Of a stretch of DNA of 13,078 bases, positions 1-6,365 are shown piece by piece. The position numbers were made by a program, and so were the translations under genes. The stretch comes from JBBIMP01 sp037444305 (lineage in GTDB: Bacteria > Acidobacteriota > UBA6911). Positions within the stretch are counted from its first letter, which is position 1. The number at the start of each line of letters is the position of its first letter. The notes under the pieces were generated by a model. It saw only the letters and a list, made by a program, of their open reading frames with translations. It was not told the DNA's origin and made no database searches. The stretch spans positions 1 through 13,078 of the forward strand of contig JBBIMP010000075.1 of NCBI GenBank assembly GCA_037444305.1, in the 5' to 3' direction.

Positions 1-55
1 GGGCGTAAGCCCTGGGTTGCCCGCCCAAATACCGCCCAAGCCCTGTAAGGGCGGC
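1..55. repeat. REP-like pair of short hairpins
   Basis: Two small palindromes sit close together. GGGC-GTAA-GCCC occupies 1-12 and GCCCT-GTA-AGGGC occupies 40-52, with a C-rich linker between them. The sequence is non-coding, lies just upstream of the mutase promoter and is cut by the window edge. The layout resembles REP-type intergenic elements, but only this copy is visible, so membership of a repeat family is inferred. It could instead be the terminator or attenuator of an upstream gene, although no T-run directly follows the second hairpin. Confidence 0.4.
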
Positions 56-81
56 ACACCCTCCTCACCTTACGGTTTTTT

Positions 82-111
82 TTCGATCTCCCCGCGCCGA
101 TAGGCTAGAAT
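82..111 (+). promoter_or_regulatory. Candidate promoter of the mutase operon, possibly leaderless
   Basis: A TAGAAT -10 box at 106-111 ends exactly 7 nt before the ATG at 119, so transcription would begin at or next to the start codon. No Shine-Dalgarno sequence is present; the bases just before the ATG are pyrimidine-rich. The -35 region is poor, with TTCGAT at 82-87 and an 18-nt spacer. The same geometry is seen at the coiled-coil gene near 5474. Confidence 0.45.
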
Positions 112-118
112 TTCCCCC

Positions 119-1732
<1,614 letters not shown>

Positions 1733-1740
1733 GAGCGGCG

Positions 1741-2139
1741 ATGGAGAAAAAGATACGGATACTGGTGGCGAAGCCGGGGCTGGACGGGCACGACCGCGGG
1801 GCGAAGGTGATCGCGCGGGCGCTGCGGGACGCGGGGATGGAGGTGATCTACACGGGGCTGCGGCAGACGCCGGAGCAGATCATCAACGCGGCGCTGCAGG
1901 AGGACGTGGACGCGATCGGGCTGTCGATTCTTTCGGGCGCGCACATGCATCTTTTCCCGCGGGTGATGGAGCTGCGGAAGGAGAAGAGGCTGGAGGATGT
2001 GCCGGTGTTCGCCGGGGGGATCATCCCGGACGCGGACATCCCGAAGCTGAAGGAGATCGGCCTGGCGGAGATCTTCCCGCCGGGGAGCTCGCTGGACGAG
2101 ATCGTGAAGTTCGTGAAAGAGAACGCCCGCCGCGACTAG
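1741..2139 (+). CDS. mcmA2: Methylmalonyl-CoA mutase, cobalamin-binding chain
   Basis: A 132-aa Rossmann-like B12-binding domain that carries adenosylcobalamin for the preceding chain. The base-off/His-on signature is present as GLDGHDRGAK (DxHxxG, about residues 14-21), followed by LSILSG around residue 62 and the glycine-rich FAGGIIPDADIPKL in the C-terminal half. The length is normal for the free-standing small subunit of split mutases. It begins 8 nt after the large-chain stop, with GAGAG a few bases before the ATG, so the two are almost certainly cotranscribed and made in equal amounts. The stop codon directly abuts the stop codon of the convergent gene on the minus strand, with no intergenic base. 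Confidence 0.95.
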   Translation: MEKKIRILVAKPGLDGHDRGAKVIARALRDAGMEVIYTGLRQTPEQIINAALQEDVDAIGLSILSGAHMHLFPRVMELRKEKRLEDVPVFAGGIIPDADIPKLKEIGLAEIFPPGSSLDEIVKFVKENARRD

Positions 2140-2577
2140 CTATTTGATCCAGGCGAGGCCGCCTTTGCGGCTGTTGTCGTAGACCATCCTCCGGTACTGC
2201 GGCTCCGGGCCGAAGTTGAACAGCAACCCCACCTCGAAGCGGCTGGCCTTGAGGTAGTTCAGCAGCTGCGCCTCGTGTTCCGGCGCGATTCCCCTGCAGG
2301 CCTTGAGTTCGGCGATGACGGCGTTATTGACCACGAGGTCGGCCTGGTACTCGCCGATGACGGATCCCTCGTAGTGGATGCGGATGGGGTATTCCCGGAC
2401 GATCTCGAGCCCGAGCTTCCCTGCTCCCAGGGTCATGGCGTTGCCGTAGACCCTTTCCAGGAACCCGTACCCCAGTTTGCGGTAGACCTCGTAGAAGACT
2501 CCGATGAGCGTCTTCGTGACCTCGGCATGCTTCAGTTCCACACCGGTGAAGTTTCGCGAGCAGGGCGGGTATTTCAT
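2140..2577 (-). CDS. GxxExxY family protein (putative PD-(D/E)XK nuclease-like)
   Basis: The protein carries the name-giving motif as GFLERVY, about 40 residues in. Further on are GEYQADLVVNNAVIAELKA, whose D-x8-E-x-K spacing fits a PD-(D/E)XK-type core, and EHEAQLLNYLKASRFEVGLL, a typical family C-terminus. Its biological role is unknown. In-frame starts lie at 2592 (inside repeat sequence), 2577 (ATG, used here) and 2541 (GTG, which gives the most family-like N-terminus, ELKHAEVT). None has a clear Shine-Dalgarno sequence, so the start is uncertain. It is the first member of the minus-strand accessory array and converges on the mutase operon with no gap. Family membership is confident; nuclease activity is inference. 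Confidence 0.88.
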   Translation of the reverse strand: MKYPPCSRNFTGVELKHAEVTKTLIGVFYEVYRKLGYGFLERVYGNAMTLGAGKLGLEIVREYPIRIHYEGSVIGEYQADLVVNNAVIAELKACRGIAPEHEAQLLNYLKASRFEVGLLFNFGPEPQYRRMVYDNSRKGGLAWIK

Positions 2578-2580
2578 TGG

Positions 2581-2690
2581 GCCGCGGAACAACGCGGACC
2601 AGACCGTTTTGTCGGCGTTTTTCCGTGTTTTTCGGCGTTCTTCCGCGTGCTATTCAAGGGGGACGCGGATGAACGCGGACCCACGCGGAT
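2581..2690. repeat. ACGCGGA/TCCGCGT palindromic repeat, copy 1
   Basis: Words of the TCCGCGT type (2630-2648) lead through the loop GCTATTCAAGGGGG into ACGCGGA words near 2663, 2673 and 2683. Degenerate words also sit at 2584-2600. The tandem words are spaced about 10 bp apart and the two arms are mutually inverted, so the single strand can form a hairpin. It lies between the GxxExxY gene and the nucleotidyltransferase gene and covers the upstream-most possible start of the former. Confidence 0.85.
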
Positions 2691-2698
2691 TGCAGGGG

Positions 2699-3055
2699 CT
2701 AAAGGATCCAGACGGTTTCGCGCTTCAGCATCTCCGCGAACCTGCCGCCCTTTTCCATCATCCCCTCCCACTCGCCGGCCGTATAGACGAGAATCTCCGC
2801 CGGCACGGGCAGTCCGGTAAGATCCCAGGCCGCCGCCCTGCGTTCGAACGGGGTATCGCTTGCGCCGACGACCGCGACGAGGTCGAGGTCGCTTCCCACG
2901 CCCCAGTCTCCGCGGACGAAGGACCCGAAGCAACCGAGCCGCACCAGTCCCGGGTGGAGCTCCGCCTGCCGCGCGCTCCAGGCCTTCAGGGCTTTTTCAA
3001 CCTCGTTCTTCCCCGGCCAGACCAGCACGGGCGAATTCAAGGATCTCACCGGCAT
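2699..3055 (-). CDS. MNT-type nucleotidyltransferase, antitoxin of a HEPN/MNT pair
   Basis: A minimal nucleotidyltransferase of 118 aa. The polymerase-beta signature GS-x10-DxD is complete (GSFVRGDWGVGSDLDL, about residues 44-59). In HEPN/MNT toxin-antitoxin systems this enzyme silences the HEPN RNase, in studied cases by adding AMP to it. The gene is downstream of the HEPN gene and its start overlaps the HEPN 3' end by 59 nt, which implies translational coupling. The last codons lie against palindromic repeat copy 1. It could be a stand-alone nucleotidyltransferase of other function, but the pairing makes the toxin-antitoxin role the best reading. Confidence 0.85.
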   Translation of the reverse strand: MPVRSLNSPVLVWPGKNEVEKALKAWSARQAELHPGLVRLGCFGSFVRGDWGVGSDLDLVAVVGASDTPFERRAAAWDLTGLPVPAEILVYTAGEWEGMMEKGGRFAEMLKRETVWIL

Positions 3056-3395
3056 AGCGTATGGCCTCGCTGCTCTGAAGTTTGCCGTAGTGTTCGAAAG
3101 GCGCCCCTTCGGGATGCCCGTTGGGGTATCGGGTGGGGATGTAATGGCTGTCGAGCACCCGTCCTTTGTCGACGAGTTCTTCCCCGACCTGGACAGGGAG
3201 GTCTGTCAGCAGGCTTGCGATCATGTGCCCCCAGGCCTCCTGTCCAAGGGACAGGTGAAGCGCCTTGATGCCTTTTTCCGCTGCCTGGTGGGCGGCAAAG
3301 CAGGCCCACTCGTGCCTTCCGGCTTCCATGGATTCACGGGCATGGACCAGGTCGCGTTCTGCCTGGGCAAGCCAATCCCCTGCGCGATTTGGCAT
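2997..3395 (-). CDS. HEPN domain protein, putative RNase toxin of a HEPN/MNT pair
   Basis: A 132-aa all-helical HEPN protein. The helix pattern is clear: WLAQAERDLVHARESM, then CFAAHQAAEKGIKALHL, then GHMIASLL. R89-x4-H94 in TRYPNGHPEG fits the Rx4-6H catalytic motif of HEPN RNases. However, this subfamily usually has YxPTRYP here with a variable residue at the His position, so catalytic competence is not certain. It is the first gene of a two-gene operon with the nucleotidyltransferase. GGAGG is placed 6 nt before the ATG, and a perfect palindrome lies just upstream. Presumed role: translation-arresting toxin controlled by its partner. Confidence 0.85.
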   Translation of the reverse strand: MPNRAGDWLAQAERDLVHARESMEAGRHEWACFAAHQAAEKGIKALHLSLGQEAWGHMIASLLTDLPVQVGEELVDKGRVLDSHYIPTRYPNGHPEGAPFEHYGKLQSSEAIRYAGEILEFARAGLAGEERG

Positions 3396-3399
3396 GGGC

Positions 3400-3434
3400 G
3401 TCCTCCATACTCGGCAGTGAATAAGGGCTTATTC
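3400..3434 (-). promoter_or_regulatory. Shine-Dalgarno and candidate operator of the HEPN/MNT operon
   Basis: A perfect inverted repeat, GAATAAG-GG-CTTATTC, occupies 3419-3434 and ends 23 nt upstream of the HEPN start. GGAGG lies between it and the ATG. The size and place suit an autoregulatory binding site for the toxin-antitoxin complex. I could not assign convincing -35 and -10 boxes, so the promoter itself is unplaced. Confidence 0.45.
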
Positions 3435-3500
3435 TGTCAGACGTGTCCAACGCTGCGCAAATGATTTCATTGATCCTGCCTGCCGTCGTTGAGTCAGCGT

Positions 3501-3569
3501 CCTTCCGCGTACTGATGAAGGGGCCGCGGATGGACGCGGACCCGCGCGGATCGGCTTCCTTCGAAGTGG
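3501..3569. repeat. ACGCGGA/TCCGCGT palindromic repeat, copy 2
   Basis: TTCCGCGT, a short diverged loop and then CCGCGGA, ACGCGGA and CGCGCGGA words, ending in GATCGGCTTCCTTCGAAGTGG. The stretch 3541-3600, which runs into the following gene fragment, matches 5081-5140 at 58 of 60 positions. The repeat was therefore duplicated together with adjoining coding sequence. Confidence 0.8.
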
Positions 3570-3710
3570 CTAGTGTCTTCCGTTGGAGAAATACCGCTCG
3601 ACCACGTTGGTGAGTGCGTTCAGTCGCTCATCGGTGCGTCGCTGCCATTCGGCGAGGGTGTTCAGCGATTCGGTCAGACGGGAGAAGTCCAGATCCGTTC
3701 GGCTCGCCTG
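3570..3710 (-). pseudogene. 3' fragment of the coiled-coil gene at 5110-5466
   Basis: These 46 codons correspond to the C-terminus of the intact gene at 5110-5466. They share QASRTD, RLTE, RTDERLNAL and VERYFSNGR and end at the same stop. An in-frame TAG at 3713-3711 immediately precedes the fragment, and no start codon or upstream homologous part exists. The fragment has only one 7-residue unit where the intact gene has three. Homology stops at the sequence TGCTATTCA, which matches the loop of the palindromic repeat and suggests that the break occurred at repeat-like DNA. Confidence 0.85.
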
Positions 3711-3753
3711 CTATTCACTGAAAAACAGGTTCCGGGTTCAGATCAAAATGTGG

Positions 3754-4089
3754 CTATGGATTGAGGATCAGAATGGCACTTTCGGCATCATCGCCGAATT
3801 CCTTCAATCGGATGTATCGATTGCGCAGGATCTTTTCCGCAGCCCGCGTCGGGTAATCGCAGCCGCGGAGCCAGATCACTTTGGGCGGATGACCAAGGGT
3901 GGTTGCCAGTTCATAAAAATCGGCATCCGCGGTGACAATGACAAAACCCTGCTCCCGGGCATATTCCCAGATTTCAAGGTCCGACCTTGTCAAAAGCCCC
4001 GCATGGGCAACGTGCGTCGATTCCGGAAAAAGATCGGCCAGGGCTGATACCAGCCTTTTCGAGAGGTTCTCGTCAAACAAAAGCCTCAC
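3754..4089 (-). CDS. DUF5615 PIN-like protein, putative toxin
   Basis: This 111-aa protein matches DUF5615, a PIN-like (Mut7-C related) family. It has the acidic start LLFDENLS (Asp/Glu near residues 6-7), TADADFYE around residue 54 and PPKVIWLRG about fifteen residues later. By analogy with PIN domains the acidic residues would bind metal for RNA cleavage; this is inferred, not shown. Its ATG overlaps the stop of the upstream DUF433 gene by 4 nt, so translation is coupled. DUF433-DUF5615 is a recurrent predicted toxin-antitoxin pairing with the DUF433 gene first, as here. Confidence 0.88.
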   Translation of the reverse strand: MRLLFDENLSKRLVSALADLFPESTHVAHAGLLTRSDLEIWEYAREQGFVIVTADADFYELATTLGHPPKVIWLRGCDYPTRAAEKILRNRYIRLKEFGDDAESAILILNP

Positions 4090-4298
4090 AGGGCCACCCG
4101 CCGCCCCATGCGGGCCGCGAACTCGTAGACCGCCTTGAAATCATCCTTCTCGAGTTCGGGATAATCCTCGAGAATCTCGTCCTCCCCCATTCCCGCCGCA
4201 AGCCAACCCAATACGTCCCAGACCGTTATGCGCAGACCTCGAATGCAGGGCTGACCTGAACGCTTCCCGGATTCTATGGTGATGCGATCCAGCTCCAT
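4086..4298 (-). CDS. DUF433 family protein, putative antitoxin
   Basis: A 70-aa protein of the DUF433 family, a small winged or homeodomain-like fold. The family pattern is GKRSGQPCIRGLRITVWDVL, followed by AAGMGEDEILEDYPELEKDD. It is thought to neutralise the adjoining DUF5615 protein and probably represses its own operon. The gene is upstream of the toxin gene and overlaps it by 4 nt. A short inverted repeat coinciding with a TATACT-like box lies about 32 nt before the ATG, consistent with autoregulation. Confidence 0.88.
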   Translation of the reverse strand: MELDRITIESGKRSGQPCIRGLRITVWDVLGWLAAGMGEDEILEDYPELEKDDFKAVYEFAARMGRRVAL

Positions 4299-4329
4299 GT
4301 CGTTTAGCTCCGATTGGCTTCTGATCTGA

Positions 4330-4340
4330 GAGTATAACTC
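4330..4340 (-). promoter_or_regulatory. Candidate operator and -10 region of the DUF433/DUF5615 operon
   Basis: GAGT-TAT-ACTC (minus strand) is an inverted repeat with 4-bp arms that contains a TATACT -10-like hexamer. No good -35 box is visible. An arm this short can occur by chance, so confidence is limited. Confidence 0.35.
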
Positions 4341-4385
4341 ATAATGCAGACGAATGTGGATCGGGGCTATAGGCGCAAAAACAGA

Positions 4386-4446
4386 GGTTCCAGGTTCGCA
4401 GGTTCCAGGGGGGACGCGGAAAAACGCGGAACAACGCGGACTGACT
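4386..4446. repeat. ACGCGGA palindromic repeat, copy 3 (half element)
   Basis: Three ACGCGGA words in a row at about 10-bp spacing (4414-4440) follow a GGTTCCA-GGTTCGCA-GGTTCCA direct repeat at 4386-4408. The TCCGCGT arm is missing. It separates the DUF433 operon from the decayed toxin-antitoxin block. Confidence 0.75.
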
Positions 4447-4473
4447 ATGGCAGGAGCGTGCGCAGGGCGGTGG

Positions 4474-4557
4474 TTACCGCGGTGCGGTCCGTGTTGGCGG
4501 ATGCCGGCGGATTTCGGCGGGGATGGTCGCCTGGCATTTCGCGGTCAATTTCGTCAC
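4474..4557 (-). pseudogene. Remnant of an AbrB/SpoVT-type antitoxin gene
   Basis: From a GTG at 4557, with AAGGG as a possible Shine-Dalgarno sequence 8 nt upstream, the frame reads TKLTAKCQATIPAEIRRH. This is the standard start of a swapped-hairpin AbrB domain (usual form TKxTAKGQxTIPAEIRR), with Cys in place of the conserved Gly. The next residues, PPTRTAPR, do not continue the fold and a stop follows, so only about 20 of some 75 expected residues remain. A perfect palindrome, CGGTA-T-TACCG, lies just upstream. It is probably a decayed antitoxin whose toxin partner is gone. Confidence 0.6.
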
Positions 4558-4571
4558 GATCGTTACCCTTA

Positions 4572-4582
4572 CGGTATTACCG
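4572..4582 (-). promoter_or_regulatory. Palindrome upstream of the AbrB remnant
   Basis: CGGTA-T-TACCG is a perfect 11-bp inverted repeat 14 nt upstream of the remnant's GTG. The position matches the palindromes upstream of the MazE and HEPN genes, suggesting a fossil operator. Confidence 0.35.
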
Positions 4583-4654
4583 CAATAGCCCCCGTCAATC
4601 CCTGTTGCAGCGCATGGAATCGGCGTTTTTCCGCGGCCCGATATTTCGAGCCGC

Positions 4655-4792
4655 TTAACTTCTCTCGTGGATCGACTCACGGGCAGCCGGGGCGCCGCGC
4701 AGCAGGCCTTCCGTGCTCAGGTCTTCATCGAGGTCCGGCCAGTGGATGCCGAAACGGTCATGCCATTTCTCCAGGAGCAACTCCTTAAACAT
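4655..4792 (-). pseudogene. C-terminal remnant of a DUF2442 gene
   Basis: The 45-codon reading from the ATG at 4792 contains GIHWPDLDEDLSTEGLLRG, the conserved C-terminal signature of DUF2442 proteins. The N-terminal half of the domain is absent; the residues before GIHWP (LLLEKWHDRF) do not look like the family. DUF2442 genes usually pair with a DUF4160 gene, and none is seen here. A short functional peptide cannot be excluded, but a truncated leftover is the simpler view given the neighbouring remnants. Confidence 0.65.
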
Positions 4793-4816
4793 CAGTAGCA
4801 ATAACCCGGTTGACAG

Positions 4817-5017
4817 GTGCACAGGCAGATGCCAGACTGTAATTACATAAATGTAACTACACTCACACGGTTTGTCTGGGATGAGCGGAAGAGCCGGCTG
4901 GACGCCGATGTGCTTGCCTGGCTGCGGGGCCAGGGGAAGGGCTACCAATCCCGCATAAACGCCATCCTCCGCGCCGCAATGAAAGCTCACACGCGCCGAC
5001 GCACACAGACCTGGTAG
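4817..5017 (+). pseudogene. BrnT-BrnA deletion fusion (toxin-antitoxin remnant)
   Basis: One plus-strand frame joins two families. RFVWDERKS (from 4868) looks like the N-terminus of a BrnT toxin, and RLDADVLAWLRGQGKGYQSR followed by INAILRAAMKAH is the C-terminal ribbon-helix-helix region of BrnA antitoxins. In intact systems brnT is followed by brnA. An in-frame deletion ending near 4895, where the shared CGG codon gives microhomology, would make exactly this reading. The upstream residues, starting at a GTG at 4817, resemble nothing. It is the only plus-strand module in the array and ends where repeat copy 4 begins. The product might retain DNA binding, but the toxin body is lost. Confidence 0.65.
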
Positions 5018-5109
5018 GTTTTATCCGTGTTTTCCGCGTTCTTCCGCGTGCTATTCAGGGGGGCCGCTGAAAAACGCGGACCCACGCGGATCGGCTTCCT
5101 TCGAAGTGG
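5018..5109. repeat. ACGCGGA/TCCGCGT palindromic repeat, copy 4
   Basis: GGTTTTATCCGTG, TTCCGCGT and TTCCGCGTGCTATTCAGGGG lead into ACGCGGA words at 5074-5090 and then GATCGGCTTCCTTCGAAGTGG. The end matches copy 2 almost perfectly. It separates the BrnTA remnant from the coiled-coil gene, whose stop codon follows directly. Confidence 0.85.
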
Positions 5110-5466
5110 CTAGCGTCTTCCGTTGGAGAAATACCGCTCGACCGCATTGATGAGAGCGTTCAGGCGCTCATCGGTGCGCGCCTGCGATTCGGCGAGGGCC
5201 TTCTGCGATTCGGCGAGTGCCTTCTGCGATTCGGCAAGGGTCTCCAGCGCTTCGGTCAGGCGAGCGTGGCCCTGATCCGTTCGGCTCGCCTGTTCGTCGA
5301 AGGTTTGGGCGATCCTGAGGCTTACGTCGGCAAGGTTTCCGATCTGCTTGGAGTGCTCGGCGATTTGAGCGTCGTGGCTTTGGATCGAGGCGAAGAGCTG
5401 CGCCTGGCCGGCGGCAAGAAACTCCAGCTGTTGCTCGATGCGTTCGAATCTTTCTTCGGGCGTCAT
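5110..5466 (-). CDS. Small coiled-coil protein of unknown function
   Basis: A 118-aa, highly polar, probably all-helical protein. It starts MTPEERFERIEQQLEFL and contains a heptad-like coil through its middle, including three tandem 7-residue units of the type LAESQKA encoded by a 21-bp DNA repeat. It ends RTDERLNAL followed by VERYFSNGRR. There is no signal peptide or membrane segment. Two ATGs are possible, 5475 and 5466. The second is preferred because a consensus promoter ends 7 nt before it, which would give a leaderless message. A truncated paralogous fragment lies at 3570-3710. Similar short proteins seem to accompany this kind of repeat-rich region, but I know no function. Confidence 0.7.
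   Translation of the reverse strand: MTPEERFERIEQQLEFLAAGQAQLFASIQSHDAQIAEHSKQIGNLADVSLRIAQTFDEQASRTDQGHARLTEALETLAESQKALAESQKALAESQARTDERLNALINAVERYFSNGRR
5186..5248 (-). repeat. Three tandem 21-bp units inside the coiled-coil gene
   Basis: GATTCGGC begins at 5186, 5207 and 5228, an exact 21-bp period. The first two units are nearly identical and the third has diverged. Each encodes one 7-residue turn of the coil. The fragment copy near 3640 has a single unit, so the number of units varies between copies. Confidence 0.85.
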
Positions 5467-5473
5467 TATTCGC

Positions 5474-5501
5474 ATTATACGGCGGCACTCCCCAAATTCA
5501 A
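5474..5501 (-). promoter_or_regulatory. Promoter of the coiled-coil gene, possibly leaderless
   Basis: On the minus strand, TTGAAT (5501-5496), a 16-nt spacer and a perfect TATAAT (5479-5474). The ATG at 5466 lies 7 nt after the -10 box, at the expected transcription start. No Shine-Dalgarno sequence lies at a useful distance from that ATG. Confidence 0.6.
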
Positions 5502-5530
5502 TGTTTCGCTGAACCCCCGGTCATTTCGCG

Positions 5531-5592
5531 AGTCCGCATTCTTCCGCGGCCCCGCTGAATGGCACACGGAACAACGCGGACAAACACGGATC
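5531..5592. repeat. ACGCGGA/TCCGCGT palindromic repeat, copy 5
   Basis: GTCCGCATTCTTCCGCGGCC leads through a diverged loop to CACACGGA, ACGCGGA and ACACGGA words. It is more decayed than the other copies. It lies between the coiled-coil promoter and the 3' end of mazF. Confidence 0.7.
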
Positions 5593-5607
5593 GGGAGCCC
5601 GGTGCCG

Positions 5608-5943
5608 TCAGTAGATGCAGGCGTCCAGGATGGAGAGCACTTCCTCCAGCAGGGCGGCCGATGCCTTTACAATCCTCCTGGCGTTCCGCGCCCGATAATC
5701 TACGGATTTGACCTGGTCCGCCATGACGAATCCGTCAACGCGCGGATTGTCCCTGATGGCCACATGGAACGGGTACCGGCGATCGGTGCCGGTGACGGGG
5801 CAGACCAGGGCAAGGCCGGTGCGTTCATTGAAGAGCGAATTGCTGACAACCAGGGCGGGGCGCCGGCCCTTCTGCTCGTGCCCGGACTGGGGGTCGAAAT
5901 CGAGGGCGATGAAATCGCCCTTCTGCGGAATGGAGCGACTCAT
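5608..5943 (-). CDS. mazF: MazF family mRNA interferase toxin
   Basis: This 111-aa protein has the same length as E. coli MazF and aligns along its whole length. GDFIALDFDPQSGHEQKGRR matches the beta1-beta2 region; the Glu of GHEQKGRRP corresponds to MazF Glu24 and the following Arg to the catalytic Arg. PVTGT, YPFHV and GFVMADQVKSVDYRAR match VADQVKS-type blocks of the family. It is a ribosome-independent, sequence-specific endoribonuclease; the cleavage site cannot be read from the sequence. Its ATG directly follows the stop of mazE with no gap, so the two are cotranscribed and coupled. All expected catalytic positions look intact. Confidence 0.93.
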   Translation of the reverse strand: MSRSIPQKGDFIALDFDPQSGHEQKGRRPALVVSNSLFNERTGLALVCPVTGTDRRYPFHVAIRDNPRVDGFVMADQVKSVDYRARNARRIVKASAALLEEVLSILDACIY

Positions 5944-6192
5944 CTACCACGCTTCATTTCCGACCGGTTTTCCCCAGTCGACTTCTGAGCCGTCATAATC
6001 CTCGGGGATACGGGCTACCAGGTCTTCGAGGTTTATCCGGCCGCGAACCCGTCGAAGCGGGGTTATGACGAGGACCCCATCCCGGGCGCTTACGTGGACT
6101 TCGTCTCCGACGGAGATGCGGGCTTCCTCCAGCAGCTCTTTGGCCAGCCGGAGCCCCTGGCTGTTGCCCCATTTCTGGACTTTCGTAACCAT
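5944..6192 (-). CDS. mazE: MazE family antitoxin
   Basis: From the ATG at 6192 the protein has 82 aa, the length of E. coli MazE. The N-terminal AbrB-type domain reads VTKVQKWGNSQGLRLAKEL, then VGDEVHVSARDGVLVITP. The C-terminal tail, VDWGKPVGNEAW, closely mirrors the end of MazE that occupies the MazF active site. A longer frame to 6207 exists, but a GGGGGG Shine-Dalgarno stretch sits 7-9 nt before 6192 and decides the start. A perfect 15-bp palindrome that overlaps the promoter lies just upstream, consistent with autorepression by MazE/MazEF. Confidence 0.93.
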   Translation of the reverse strand: MVTKVQKWGNSQGLRLAKELLEEARISVGDEVHVSARDGVLVITPLRRVRGRINLEDLVARIPEDYDGSEVDWGKPVGNEAW

Positions 6193-6209
6193 GCTTGCAC
6201 CCCCCAAAG

Positions 6210-6247
6210 CTATACATTGTATAGCCCAGCAGCCAGCCCCCCGTCAA
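6210..6247 (-). promoter_or_regulatory. Promoter with overlapping palindromic operator of mazEF
   Basis: CTATACA-A-TGTATAG (6224-6210, minus strand) is a perfect inverted repeat with 7-bp arms. It contains the probable -10 box TATACA, 18 nt after a TTGACG -35 box (6247-6242). Repressor bound there would block the -10 region. The mazE start codon is 17 nt further on, with its G-rich ribosome-binding site in between. Confidence 0.6.
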
Positions 6248-6296
6248 TCCTTCTCGAACACCGGGGAAGTTTCATGGAAGGGCCTTGCATTTCAGA

Positions 6297-6365
6297 GGGA
6301 CGCGGACTGACGCGGAGCTGGCAGGTATTGATCCGTGTTTTCCGCGTTATTCCGCGTGCTCTGCA
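6297..6365. repeat. ACGCGGA/TCCGCGT palindromic repeat, copy 6 (second loop type)
   Basis: GACGCGGACTGACGCGGA, then the loop GCTGGCAGGTATTGATCCGTG, then TTCCGCGTTATTCCGCGTGCT. The arms are in the opposite order from copy 1 and the loop sequence is different. The right end supplies the last codons and the stop of the Uma2 gene. Confidence 0.85.

Noticed and set aside
3256..3270. HEPN catalytic motif taken as proof of RNase activity
   Set aside because: Arg-x4-His is present by spacing, but the His position is variable in this subfamily, so I treat activity as unproven.
5186..5248. CRISPR array
   Set aside because: The three 21-bp units are directly adjacent with no spacers and lie in frame within a coding sequence.
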